From positions 1,674,001 through 1,738,000 of the forward strand of contig JABTUA010000003.1 in the NCBI GenBank assembly GCA_015075635.1: DNA of 64,000 nt, read 5' to 3'. The position numbers and the translations under genes are program-made. A model generated the notes under the pieces. The model saw nothing but the letters and a program-made list of their open reading frames with translations. It searched no databases and was not told the origin of the DNA. Shown here one piece after another: positions 33,048-40,925 of this stretch. Each line of letters starts with the position of its first letter. Within the stretch, counting starts at the first letter, position 1. The stretch comes from Polyangiaceae bacterium. Lineage in GTDB: Bacteria > Myxococcota_A > Polyangia > Polyangiales > Polyangiaceae.

Positions 33048-34547
33048 TCACTTGGCGTCGCGGCCCAGCGCGTGGTCGAGCTTGACGCGCGCGATGCGCA
33101 CGCCCACTCGCGCGTTGATCACCTCGAGCCGAGCACGGAGCAGGTCGGCCTCCGCGTCGGTCAGCTCGACGCTGCTGGCGCGGCCGAGCCGGTACTGCTC
33201 CGCGCGGGCGCGGTAGGCCTCTTCGGCCGCCGTGGCGCCCCGCTCCGCAGTCTTGACCCCAACGCTCGCTTCGCGCAGCGCCTGCGAGGCGTCGAAGACC
33301 TCGGTGCGCAGCGCGTCGCGGAGCTGCTCGCGTTGGGCCTCCAGCTTCGCCCGCTGCGCCTCCAGGCCGGCGGAGGTGGCGTTCGACGTGAGCACGTCGT
33401 TGGGCGTCCAGCTCACCTGGAGCCCGACGTCCCAGGTCGCCTTCCACTCCTTGGTCTGGGGTACGTAGCGCTGGTTCGGGTTCGCGTAGTAGGCGTTGCC
33501 GAAGGCGTCCAGGCGCGGGTAGCTCACGCTCTTCACGGCGCGCCGCTGCTCGGAGAGGGAGAGCCCGGCCTTCTCCAGCGCGCGGAGCTCGAGGCGCTGG
33601 CGCTGCGCCTCGGCGTACAGGGGCGCGAAGTCGAGGCGCTCGCCTTGGCCGGGCGCTGGGCCCAGCAGATCCTCACCAATTTCGTAGCGCGTCCCCGGCG
33701 GATCCCTGAGCACGGTGCGCAGGCGGTCCTGCGCCAGCTCGGTCAGGTTCGAGGAGCGCTCGACCAGCAGCTCGGCGCCGGCAACGGCCGACTCGGCGCG
33801 GAGCACGTCGGCCTTGGCCGCGCGGTCCACCTCGAACAGGATCTTCGCCGCCTCGTGGTGCGACTTGGCCTGGACGAGGCTCTGCTTGGCGACCTCGTGG
33901 GAGAGCTTCGCTCGCGCCCAGCCGTAGTAGACGAGCTTGGCGTCAGCGGCCGCGCTCAGCTTGGCGGCGCGATGGGTGAGATCGGCGGCGCCCTTGCCGT
34001 GCTGCGCGGCGGTGTGTGACTGGCTGATGCGCAGGAAATAGTCGCTCACGGGCAACAGCAGCCCCGCCTGGAGCGCGTACTGGTCGAGCACGACCGGGAA
34101 CGACAGCGCCGAGCCGGGAATGGCGACGAGCGGCGGGTTCGGCGGCAGCGGACCGGCGGGGGCTGGGGTCGCGACCAGGTTGGCGTTCCCGGGCCCGAAG
34201 CTCGGGGTGTCGATGGGGGAGAGGCGCGTGTAGCGCGCCGTCAGCGTCAGCTTGGGGAACCAGCCGGCGAAGGCCTTGTCCACCTCGGCGCTGGCGGCCG
34301 CGATCTCCGCCTGCTTCGCGCGCACGTCCTGGCTGTTCTTCACGGCGCGCCGGCCGACGTCGGCGGAGGTGAGCCCGGCCGGTCGCGCCATCATCGAACG
34401 CAGCCGCGCCGACAGATCGTCGGCGGCCGTGGGTGCGGCCTTCTCCTCGATGGGCGGAGGCGGGGCGGGCTCCTGGGCCGAGCCGAGGCTGGCGGAGAAG
34501 ACACAGGCGCTGAAGGCGGCGAACGAGAGCTTGCGAAGGGACTTCAT
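33048..34547 (-). CDS. TolC-family outer membrane efflux protein
   Basis: A 499-residue outer-membrane channel subunit. The signal peptide ends in ASLGSAQE. Two repeated helical halves are visible (TSADVGRRAVKNSQDVRAKQAEIAAASAEVDKA; then LELRALEKAGLSLSEQRRAVKS), with the typical end RASSVELTDAEADLLRARLEVINARV. It overlaps the TetR gene by ATGA and is the last gene of a HlyD-ABC-TetR-TolC operon. It would supply the outer-membrane exit duct for the ABC exporter. Confidence 0.9.
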   Translation of the reverse strand: MKSLRKLSFAAFSACVFSASLGSAQEPAPPPPIEEKAAPTAADDLSARLRSMMARPAGLTSADVGRRAVKNSQDVRAKQAEIAAASAEVDKAFAGWFPKLTLTARYTRLSPIDTPSFGPGNANLVATPAPAGPLPPNPPLVAIPGSALSFPVVLDQYALQAGLLLPVSDYFLRISQSHTAAQHGKGAADLTHRAAKLSAAADAKLVYYGWARAKLSHEVAKQSLVQAKSHHEAAKILFEVDRAAKADVLRAESAVAGAELLVERSSNLTELAQDRLRTVLRDPPGTRYEIGEDLLGPAPGQGERLDFAPLYAEAQRQRLELRALEKAGLSLSEQRRAVKSVSYPRLDAFGNAYYANPNQRYVPQTKEWKATWDVGLQVSWTPNDVLTSNATSAGLEAQRAKLEAQREQLRDALRTEVFDASQALREASVGVKTAERGATAAEEAYRARAEQYRLGRASSVELTDAEADLLRARLEVINARVGVRIARVKLDHALGRDAK

Positions 34548-35164
34548 CGGTTTTTCTCCGGGAGCTTGGCGATGCCGTGGAGCAGCACGTCCACGAGCTG
34601 ATTGGCGAAGGCCGGGCCGGCCGGCAGATCCAGCCAGCTCATGCGCTCGGCGGCGATGCGGCGGATCATCTGCGGAGCGATCCCCAGCGCGAACGTGGAC
34701 ATAACCATCACCGCCGGGTGGAAGCGGAGATCGAGCTCTCCGGCGCCGAGCCCGTCGGCGGCTGCCTTGAGCATCAGGCCGATGTGGCCGCGCTTGAAGC
34801 GCTCGATCAGGCGCTCGAGGCGATCGGAAGACACCATCGCTTCGCGCACGACCAGACGCAGCACGTCCACCTCGTCGTGACCCAGGTCACCGATGCGCGC
34901 GTAGATGGCCCGGACCCGTGCTTCGAACGTGCTCTCTTGCGCGATGGCTTCCTCCATCTGCGCCAGCAGCTTGGCGTAGATCTCCTCGACCACCGCCAGG
35001 AACAGATCGTCCTTGCTGGGGAAGTAGTAGTAGATCATGCCGATGCTGGTGCCGGCGTCGCGGGCTATGTTGCGCAGAGAGGCGCCGTCCACGCCGTCCT
35101 CCAGGAAGCGCTGGCGCGCGGCGTGCACGATGCGGGGTTCGATGTCGCTCTTGGGACGTGCCAT
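34544..35164 (-). CDS. TetR-family regulator inside the export operon
   Basis: A 206-residue regulator. The N-terminal helix-turn-helix is clear (GASLRNIARDAGTSIGMIYYYFPSKDDLFL) and the C-terminal domain resembles multidrug-type TetR proteins. It lies 2 bases after the permease gene and overlaps the tolC-like gene by four bases, so it is produced with the exporter and probably represses its own operon. The first gene of the operon starts at 38431. An inverted repeat, CGACCA...TGGTCG, lies upstream of it as a possible operator. Confidence 0.9.
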   Translation of the reverse strand: MARPKSDIEPRIVHAARQRFLEDGVDGASLRNIARDAGTSIGMIYYYFPSKDDLFLAVVEEIYAKLLAQMEEAIAQESTFEARVRAIYARIGDLGHDEVDVLRLVVREAMVSSDRLERLIERFKRGHIGLMLKAAADGLGAGELDLRFHPAVMVMSTFALGIAPQMIRRIAAERMSWLDLPAGPAFANQLVDVLLHGIAKLPEKNR

Positions 35165-35166
35165 GT

Positions 35167-36294
35167 TCAGGCCAGTTTCTTGGTGAAGCGCAGCGAAGCC
35201 ACGGTGACCAGCGCCGCCAGGATGACGGTCATCGCCAGGAGCTCCGCCGCGAGGTCGGAGAAGCTCGCGCCGCGCAGTGTGATCCCCCGGACGATGCGCA
35301 AGAAGTGGGTGAGGGGCAGCGCCTGCGACAGCCACTGAGCCGGCTCCGGCATGGCCTCGAACGGGAACATGAAGCCCGAGAGCAGGATGTTCGGCAGCAT
35401 GAAGAAGAAGGACATCTGCATGGCCTGCTGCTGCGTCTTGGCCAGGGTCGAGAAGAACAGGCCGAGCGCCAGGTTCGCGGCGATGAACACGAACGCCAGC
35501 GCGTAGAGCATGCCCAACGAGCCGACCAGCGGGACGTCGAACACCACGCGTCCGGCGCCCAGGATCAGCGTCATCTGCACGTAGCCGATGGCGATGTACG
35601 GCACGATCTTGCCGACCACCAGCTCGAGCTTCTTCACGGGCGAGACGATCAGCTGCTCGAGCGTGCCGCGCTCGCGCTCGCGCGCGATGGCCATCGCCGT
35701 GAGCATCACCATGGTCATGGTCAGAATCACCCCGACCAGGCCAGGCACGATGTACACCGCCGTGCGAAGATCGGGGTTGTACCAGGTGTTGGGCTCGAGC
35801 TCGATGGGCATCACGGCAGCGGTGCCACCCTGGCGGGTCACGCGCTTCACCATCAGCTGACTCGAGCGCGCCGCCACCAGCGAGGCCGCGGTGTTGGTGG
35901 CGCTGGCCACGGTCTGCGGATCCGAGCCGTCGATGATCAGCTGCACCGACGTCGGCTGCCCCCGGGTGAGGTCGCTCGAGTAGCGCGTCGGGATGACCAG
36001 CGCCACGCGGGCGCGGCCGGCCCGCAGGGCGTGCTCGATCTCGGCATAGTCGCGGGCTTCGCCCACCAGATCGTAGAAACCCGTGGCGCGCAAGCTCTGG
36101 GCGAGATCCCGGGACGCCGCGCTCTTGTCCTGGTCGTAGACGACCGTGGGGATGTGCCGCACGTCGGTGTTGATGGCGTACCCGAACAACAAGAGCTGCA
36201 TCACGGGCAGGATCAGCATCATCGCCATGGTCAGGCGGTCTCGCCGCAGCTGGAGCAGCTCCTTCTTGGCGATGACCCAGGGTCGGAGGTTCAC
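35167..36294 (-). CDS. ABC-2-type transporter permease
   Basis: A 375-residue membrane protein of the YhhJ/YbhR type. One N-terminal segment (MAMMLILPVMQLLLFGYAI) is followed by a large periplasmic region (about 40-170: VVYDQDKSAASRDLAQSL, VALVIPTRYSSDL, LIIDGSDPQTVASA). A cluster of five C-terminal membrane segments ends the protein, with the ABC-2 signature IARERERGTLEQLIVSPVKKLELVVGKI. It overlaps the ATPase gene by four bases. Only one permease is present, so it probably forms a homodimer. Confidence 0.9.
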   Translation of the reverse strand: MNLRPWVIAKKELLQLRRDRLTMAMMLILPVMQLLLFGYAINTDVRHIPTVVYDQDKSAASRDLAQSLRATGFYDLVGEARDYAEIEHALRAGRARVALVIPTRYSSDLTRGQPTSVQLIIDGSDPQTVASATNTAASLVAARSSQLMVKRVTRQGGTAAVMPIELEPNTWYNPDLRTAVYIVPGLVGVILTMTMVMLTAMAIARERERGTLEQLIVSPVKKLELVVGKIVPYIAIGYVQMTLILGAGRVVFDVPLVGSLGMLYALAFVFIAANLALGLFFSTLAKTQQQAMQMSFFFMLPNILLSGFMFPFEAMPEPAQWLSQALPLTHFLRIVRGITLRGASFSDLAAELLAMTVILAALVTVASLRFTKKLA

Positions 36295-37241
36295 GCCGCG
36301 CTCCTCTGGTCGGCGCGCTCGGCCTCGTCCCGGACCATGCTGACGAAGGCGTCCTCGACCGTGACGCGCGCCGGTCGCGCCTTGGCGATGACCAGATCGA
36401 TGGCGCCGAGCACTTGCTCGGCGAGGGCGACCGGGTCGGCGCCGTTCTTGGTCGCGAGCCGGAGCAGGTGACCGTAGTGCGCCACCTCGTCCACGTCTTC
36501 GTGCTCGCGCAGCGCCGCTGCCGCCGTGCGCGCGTGCTGCTCGACCTCGAGCTCGGCGACGCGAAGCTGGCGGCGGTCCACCACCTCGTCCGGAGTGCCC
36601 GTGTCGAGCACCTCACCGCCGAAGATGAAGGCCAAGCGGTGGCAGCGCTCCGCCTCGTCCATGTAGTGCGTGGTCAGGAGCACCGTGGTGCCTTCGTGGG
36701 CGATACGGTGGATCTGCTCCCAAAACTCGCGCCGGCTCACCGGGTCCACGCCGGCGGTTGGCTCGTCCAGGAAGAGCAGCGGCGGCTGGTGGATGGTGGC
36801 GCTGGCCAACGCCACGCGCTGCTTCCAGCCGCCCGACAGCGTGCCAGCCAGTTGCTTCCTGCGGCCCAGGAGCCCGGAGGTCTCGAGCACCTCGTGGATG
36901 CGCTCCCGGCGGCGCCGCAGCCCCACGCCGTAGATGCCGGCGTAGAAGGCCAGGTTCTCCTCGACGCTCAGGTCTTCGTACAGGCTGAAGCGCTGAGTCA
37001 TGTAGCCGATGCGTTCTTTGATGCGCTCGGCTTCCTTGCGGATGTCGAGGCCGACGACGCTGCCTTCACCACCGCTCGGGTCCAGGATGCCGCACAACAT
37101 GCGGATGGTGGTGCTCTTGCCGGCGCCGTTCGGCCCGAGCACGCCGAAGATCTCGCCGCTCTCGACCTCCAGGTTCAGGTCCTTGACCGCGACCAGCGAG
37201 CCGAAGTGACGGGAGAGGTGCCGAGTCTGGATGATGGGCAT
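36291..37241 (-). CDS. ABC transporter ATP-binding protein
   Basis: A 316-residue ATPase. Walker A is GPNGAGKST, the signature is LSGGWKQRVALASA, Walker B is LLFLDEPTAGVDP, and the switch His is in LLTTHYMDEAE. A C-terminal extension (about 225-316) resembles the regulatory tail of YbhF-like subunits. It energises the ABC-2 permease encoded next. The HlyD gene lies 224 bases upstream across a region with two strong hairpins, so expression of this gene may differ from that of HlyD. Confidence 0.92.
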   Translation of the reverse strand: MPIIQTRHLSRHFGSLVAVKDLNLEVESGEIFGVLGPNGAGKSTTIRMLCGILDPSGGEGSVVGLDIRKEAERIKERIGYMTQRFSLYEDLSVEENLAFYAGIYGVGLRRRRERIHEVLETSGLLGRRKQLAGTLSGGWKQRVALASATIHQPPLLFLDEPTAGVDPVSRREFWEQIHRIAHEGTTVLLTTHYMDEAERCHRLAFIFGGEVLDTGTPDEVVDRRQLRVAELEVEQHARTAAAALREHEDVDEVAHYGHLLRLATKNGADPVALAEQVLGAIDLVIAKARPARVTVEDAFVSMVRDEAERADQRSAA

Positions 37242-37271
37242 GGGCGTTCCTTTCTCTAGCCTCGACTTGCG

Positions 37272-37299
37272 GCGCGCTCTTGTGCCGCCAAGAGCGCGC
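37272..37299. repeat. Inverted repeat (hairpin 1) between hlyD-like and ABC genes
   Basis: GCGCGCTCTTG (37272-37282) is the exact reverse complement of CAAGAGCGCGC (37289-37299), an 11-base-pair stem with a 6-base loop. No T-rich run follows on either strand. Confidence 0.8.
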
Positions 37300-37310
37300 T
37301 ACGGAGGCGG

Positions 37311-37347
37311 TTCTTGCAGGTCACCTTCCGAGGGTGACCTGCAAGAA
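37311..37347. repeat. Inverted repeat (hairpin 2) between hlyD-like and ABC genes
   Basis: TTCTTGCAGGTCACC (37311-37325) is the exact reverse complement of GGTGACCTGCAAGAA (37333-37347), a 15-base-pair stem with a 7-base loop. It could act as an RNA stability element, attenuator or terminator-like stem between the first and second genes of the export operon. Confidence 0.85.
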
Positions 37348-37465
37348 AGTCGCGACTCATCCCGAGGCACGAGGATGCATCCGCCGGCCTCGCCGGCAGT
37401 TTCCGTGGGTTTTCGTCGCTCATGATGATCGTGGTCTGATCATGGCAAGACAGCTCGAGTCGGGC

Positions 37466-38431
37466 CTAGCGGGCGAACTTGGCGAAGGCCGGTACCCCGG
37501 CATGCAGGCGCTGCTCCGGGTCCTCGATGCGCAGGCGCACGCGGATCACCAGGTTGGGTCGCTCGCGCTCGCTGAACAGGTAGCGCGGTGTGAACTCGGT
37601 AGCGCGGGCGATGTGCTCCACCTTCGCGGGGAACGCAGCGCTGGTCGAGTCGACGCGCACCGCCGCCGCAGTGCCGAGCTTGATGCCGTCGAGCTTGCCG
37701 ATGGGCACGAACACGTCCGCGTAAGGGTGGCTCGTGTCACCCAGCGTCACGACCGGTGCCCCGGGGGCTACGACCTCCCCCGGCTCGACGTGGACGTCGA
37801 GCACCACCGCCTCCTTGGGAGCCTTGAGCACGTGACGATCCACGCGCTCGGCCTGGACGCTGAGGGTCTTGTCAGCCGCTTGCGCGCGCGAGGTGGCCCC
37901 GGCGATCTCCTGGGAGCGGGCGCCGCGCTTCAGCGCCTTGAGCTGCTGCTCGAGGGCCTGGCGGTCCGCGATGGTCGCGCCGAGCTTCGTCTCGATCTCG
38001 TCGATCGCCGCGCGTGAGCTGACGCCGCGCTTTTCGAGCTCGCGCTCGCGAGCGAGGTTCTTCGTGAGCAGCGCCTCCGTGGTCTTGACGGCGCGGATCC
38101 GGGCGTCCATCGCGCGGATCTCCTCCGGGCGCGCGCCGGCCTTGAGCAGCGCCACCTGCGCCTTGGCGGCGTCCACCTCCGCTGCGCGGGCCTCTGCCGC
38201 CGTCTTCTCCAAGCTCGAGTCGAGGGCTGCGAGCTGCGCGGAACCCTTCACCGCGTCACCGCGCCGGACCTCGACGCGCTCCACGCGCCCGCCCACTTCG
38301 AAGCCGAGCACCCGCTCGTCGAGCTCGATCACCCCCTGATAGGCCTCGTCGGGCTCGGCGGTCGCGTGATTGCAGCCGCCCCCGAAGAGCGGCGCGACGA
38401 GCAGCGCCAGTCGCAGGCAATTCTTTATCAT
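37466..38431 (-). CDS. HlyD-family membrane fusion lipoprotein
   Basis: A 321-residue periplasmic adaptor. The signal peptide ends with FGGGC, so it is probably lipid-anchored. Barrel-sandwich/lipoyl halves (VIELDERVLGFEVGGRVERVEVRRGDAVKG; VLKAPKEAVVLDVHVEPGEVVAPGAPVVTL) flank a long alpha-helical hairpin (about 75-200). A beta-barrel region (ADVFVPIGKLDGIKLGTAAAVRVD) and a membrane-proximal end follow. First gene of the export operon. Downstream genes supply ATPase, permease, TetR regulator and TolC channel, a complete YbhGFSR-like exporter. Confidence 0.9.
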   Translation of the reverse strand: MIKNCLRLALLVAPLFGGGCNHATAEPDEAYQGVIELDERVLGFEVGGRVERVEVRRGDAVKGSAQLAALDSSLEKTAAEARAAEVDAAKAQVALLKAGARPEEIRAMDARIRAVKTTEALLTKNLARERELEKRGVSSRAAIDEIETKLGATIADRQALEQQLKALKRGARSQEIAGATSRAQAADKTLSVQAERVDRHVLKAPKEAVVLDVHVEPGEVVAPGAPVVTLGDTSHPYADVFVPIGKLDGIKLGTAAAVRVDSTSAAFPAKVEHIARATEFTPRYLFSERERPNLVIRVRLRIEDPEQRLHAGVPAFAKFAR

Positions 38432-38432
38432 A

Positions 38433-38459
38433 CGACCAGTAATAATCCCATGTGGTCGG
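38433..38459. promoter_or_regulatory. Candidate operator upstream of the export operon
   Basis: CGACCA and TGGTCG form a 6-base inverted repeat around an AT-rich 15-base centre just before the hlyD-like ATG. It is AT-rich for this genome and well placed for the TetR protein of the operon. Short arms make this tentative. Confidence 0.35.
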
Positions 38460-38544
38460 AGCGCAAGCGATTTTTTTGCCGGCGGCCCGCTCCCGAGGAA
38501 AAGGCCTGGGGTCGCGCGAGACTTCGCAGGGGTAGGCTGGGGAG

Positions 38545-39396
38545 GTGACGGCACTCCTGCGCCTGCTCGAGCTGGTCCGCCGCGATCTCGGCGCGGAGGA
38601 CGCCCGCGCCGAGATCGGTGGCGCCGAGCCCGCCGACCCGCGCCTGGTGTCTGCCCCGCACCGCGGCGGCTTCCGCGTCGTCGCGGTGTTCGCGGAGGCG
38701 CCGGCCGAGCCGGAGCGTGTGCGTGCACGGCTCTGCGAGCTCCTCGACTCGTTCGCCGGCGTGACTGCCGATGTCGAGCTCGGGGAGGTACGCGTCGATG
38801 TGTCCATCGCACGGCGCCTGGATTCGGAGCTCGAGCTCTTGGCCGAGCGCATCCCCGCTGCCCGAGCGTTCGTGGTGGACAAGGACTCGCCCGTGATCTG
38901 GGGCAGCTCGGGCAAGCGTCAGCTGGACGAAGGTGTCGATGTGATCGTGCGCCTGACGGACGTGCTCTTTCGCGCCCGGAGGGCCGGCCTCGACGCCGAG
39001 GCACTGAGCGCGCTCGAAGCCGAGTCGGCGGAGCGTTCGCTCGCCGCGCGCGGCCTCGACCCGTGGAGCGCGCGCTTCCTGGCCAAGGAGCTCGCGCGCT
39101 GCCGCGACACCGGGGAATTTCGCCGCGAGCTCGCTGCCAGCATGGCGCTCGCTCGGCTGCGAGCGGATTGGCCGTCGCGAGCAGTGTTCCGCGAAGGCAG
39201 CTTCGGCGCGCTCACCCGGGGCTTCGCCGGGATCTACGCGCTCGTGCTGGCCTTCGACGGCACGTTCTCGGAGCTCCACGCCGAAGGCCTGATGCTCCGC
39301 GCGCTGCCGCTCATCGAGCGCTTGGTGCTGTCGCTGCCGCCCGTCGAGCCGCCGGACAAACCCGGCAAGGTCGTGCGCCTGCGCGCTCCGCGCTGA
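38545..39396 (+). CDS. Unrecognised protein with possible roadblock-like repeats
   Basis: A 283-residue soluble protein starting at GTG 38545 with GGGGAG upstream. It seems to have two related halves. The segments AARAFVVDKDSPVIWGSSGK and FAGIYALVLAFDGTFSELHAEG each look like the central strands of a roadblock/LC7 domain, followed by helices (ALPLIERLVLSLPP). Roadblock proteins usually bind small Ras-like GTPases, and myxobacteria have many. This is a weak structural impression, and no GTPase gene lies next to it. It is isolated between the export operon and the VWA genes. Confidence 0.7.
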   Translation: MTALLRLLELVRRDLGAEDARAEIGGAEPADPRLVSAPHRGGFRVVAVFAEAPAEPERVRARLCELLDSFAGVTADVELGEVRVDVSIARRLDSELELLAERIPAARAFVVDKDSPVIWGSSGKRQLDEGVDVIVRLTDVLFRARRAGLDAEALSALEAESAERSLAARGLDPWSARFLAKELARCRDTGEFRRELAASMALARLRADWPSRAVFREGSFGALTRGFAGIYALVLAFDGTFSELHAEGLMLRALPLIERLVLSLPPVEPPDKPGKVVRLRAPR

Positions 39397-39399
39397 GGT

Positions 39400-40920
39400 T
39401 CACGGCTTCGTCGGGTAGGCGTCGAGCAGGTTCCACATTTCGTCAAAGGCGTTGTCAGGCTGCCTCAGCGGGTTGAGCAGCTCGAAGGCGTCGGCGAAGC
39501 GCGCCTTGGTCGGCGCTCGGAGCGCGGCGACGTAGGCCTGTGCGGCCAGGTACTCTTCCAGCGCAGTGCTCTGCATGTTCAAGAAGTCGGCGGCCTTCGA
39601 GACCTCGGTGACGCTGCCGATCGACTGATCCGAGGGCTTGACCCAGCTGGTCGTGACCGAGAGCGGGTAGGAGGTGCCGTACTTGGTCATGGCTTGGTCG
39701 GCGCAGCTCTGCACCTGGAACAGGAAACTCAGCGTCGCCCCTGGCGCCATCGCTCGGGGGTCCGCGTCCCCCTGCGGCGGGCCCGCGGTGCTGCCGTCGT
39801 CCAAGAGCTTCAAGAACCAGGGCAAATCCAGCGTGACCTGCACCGCGTCGTAGAGCACGCCGAAGACCTCGTCGAAGCGCGCCTTCAGCATCGCTTCGGC
39901 CTCGCTCGGGGAGTCGATGTACACGTAGCTGCCCCGGCCAGCCTGAGCAGCTCGATACAGAAGGGCGTCGCCGATCACGTAGCTCCCGCCCACGCCCACG
40001 CTCCCGAGCCGGATCCCCGCGGACGTCGCGGCGGCGATGTCGTCCAACGGCAGCATGTCGGGATCCCCCTGCCCGTCGCTGATCAGGACGACGCGATTCC
40101 ACTGCTCGGTGCCCAGCAGGCTGGACGCCTTCTCCAGCGCGGTCTGGACGGGAACGCGGAGCGTCGTGTCGGCCCCGATGGCGAGCTGGAGCTCGAGATC
40201 CTTGGTGTTCGCGAGGGGATCCACCAGCGCCTGATCGAACAGCAGCTCGTGCTGGGTCGTCATCACCACCAGGTGGTCGTTCGGGGCGAGGGCGTCGGCC
40301 AGCGCGCGCAGCGACTTCTTCGCGCGCTCGAGCGGCTCGCCGGCCATCGACGGCGTAGTGTCCACCAGCACGGTGAGGGCGACGGGAGGACGCGCCGAGA
40401 TCGGGCCGGCTTCCAGGCCCACGAAGAGCTGGTAGCGCAAGGGGACGACGGTCCCGCCGATCTGCAGCGGCCTGAGGATCACGGTCGGCACCAGCGCGTC
40501 CGCCGGCGCCACCCCGGCGCCGATGCGGTAGTAGCTCAGGTGGTCCTCGGTGCGCAGGCTGACCGAGATCGGCGCCTGCTTGCGCATGAGCATCTCTCTG
40601 GAGCGGGTGGCGGAGGCGCGGCTCTGAGCCGGGATCGGGAAGACCTCCACCTTCTCGATGGAGGTGGTGTCCAGCGACCCGCAGATCGTGTTGACGGGTG
40701 CGGCGGCCGCCGAGGCTTGCGTTCCGAGCCCAGCCTCGCTCTCGGAGGCGTAGCCGAACTCGTTCAGCGACTCCACCGGGACTCCGCCGCTGCCGCCACC
40801 TCCCCCGCTGCCGGGGATCCCTCCGCCCGGGCCGCGGTCCTCCGCATCGGACGACGACGAACCGCAGGCGACCGCGGCCAGCGCGGAGAGCGTGACGGCC
40901 AGGAGCGCGGCGTGCCTCAT
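39400..40920 (-). CDS. VWA-domain lipoprotein, second of a tandem pair
   Basis: A 506-residue exported lipoprotein (lipobox LAAVAC) with a Gly-rich spacer. A VIT-like N-terminal part (about 60-185) precedes a von Willebrand factor A domain with MIDAS VDTTPSMAG. This differs from DxSxS by Thr at the third position, so metal binding may be altered. NRVVLISDGQGDPDMLPLDDI supplies the later strand. A C-terminal region follows with FEL/ALRAPTKARFADAFELL. It lies 5 bases after a paralogue. Likely a surface-attached adhesion or assembly protein; the ligand is unknown. Confidence 0.87.
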   Translation of the reverse strand: MRHAALLAVTLSALAAVACGSSSSDAEDRGPGGGIPGSGGGGGSGGVPVESLNEFGYASESEAGLGTQASAAAAPVNTICGSLDTTSIEKVEVFPIPAQSRASATRSREMLMRKQAPISVSLRTEDHLSYYRIGAGVAPADALVPTVILRPLQIGGTVVPLRYQLFVGLEAGPISARPPVALTVLVDTTPSMAGEPLERAKKSLRALADALAPNDHLVVMTTQHELLFDQALVDPLANTKDLELQLAIGADTTLRVPVQTALEKASSLLGTEQWNRVVLISDGQGDPDMLPLDDIAAATSAGIRLGSVGVGGSYVIGDALLYRAAQAGRGSYVYIDSPSEAEAMLKARFDEVFGVLYDAVQVTLDLPWFLKLLDDGSTAGPPQGDADPRAMAPGATLSFLFQVQSCADQAMTKYGTSYPLSVTTSWVKPSDQSIGSVTEVSKAADFLNMQSTALEEYLAAQAYVAALRAPTKARFADAFELLNPLRQPDNAFDEMWNLLDAYPTKP

Positions 40921-40925
40921 CGCGT

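Noticed and set aside
37311-37347. Rho-independent terminator
   Set aside because: The stem is strong, but no T-rich run follows in either direction.
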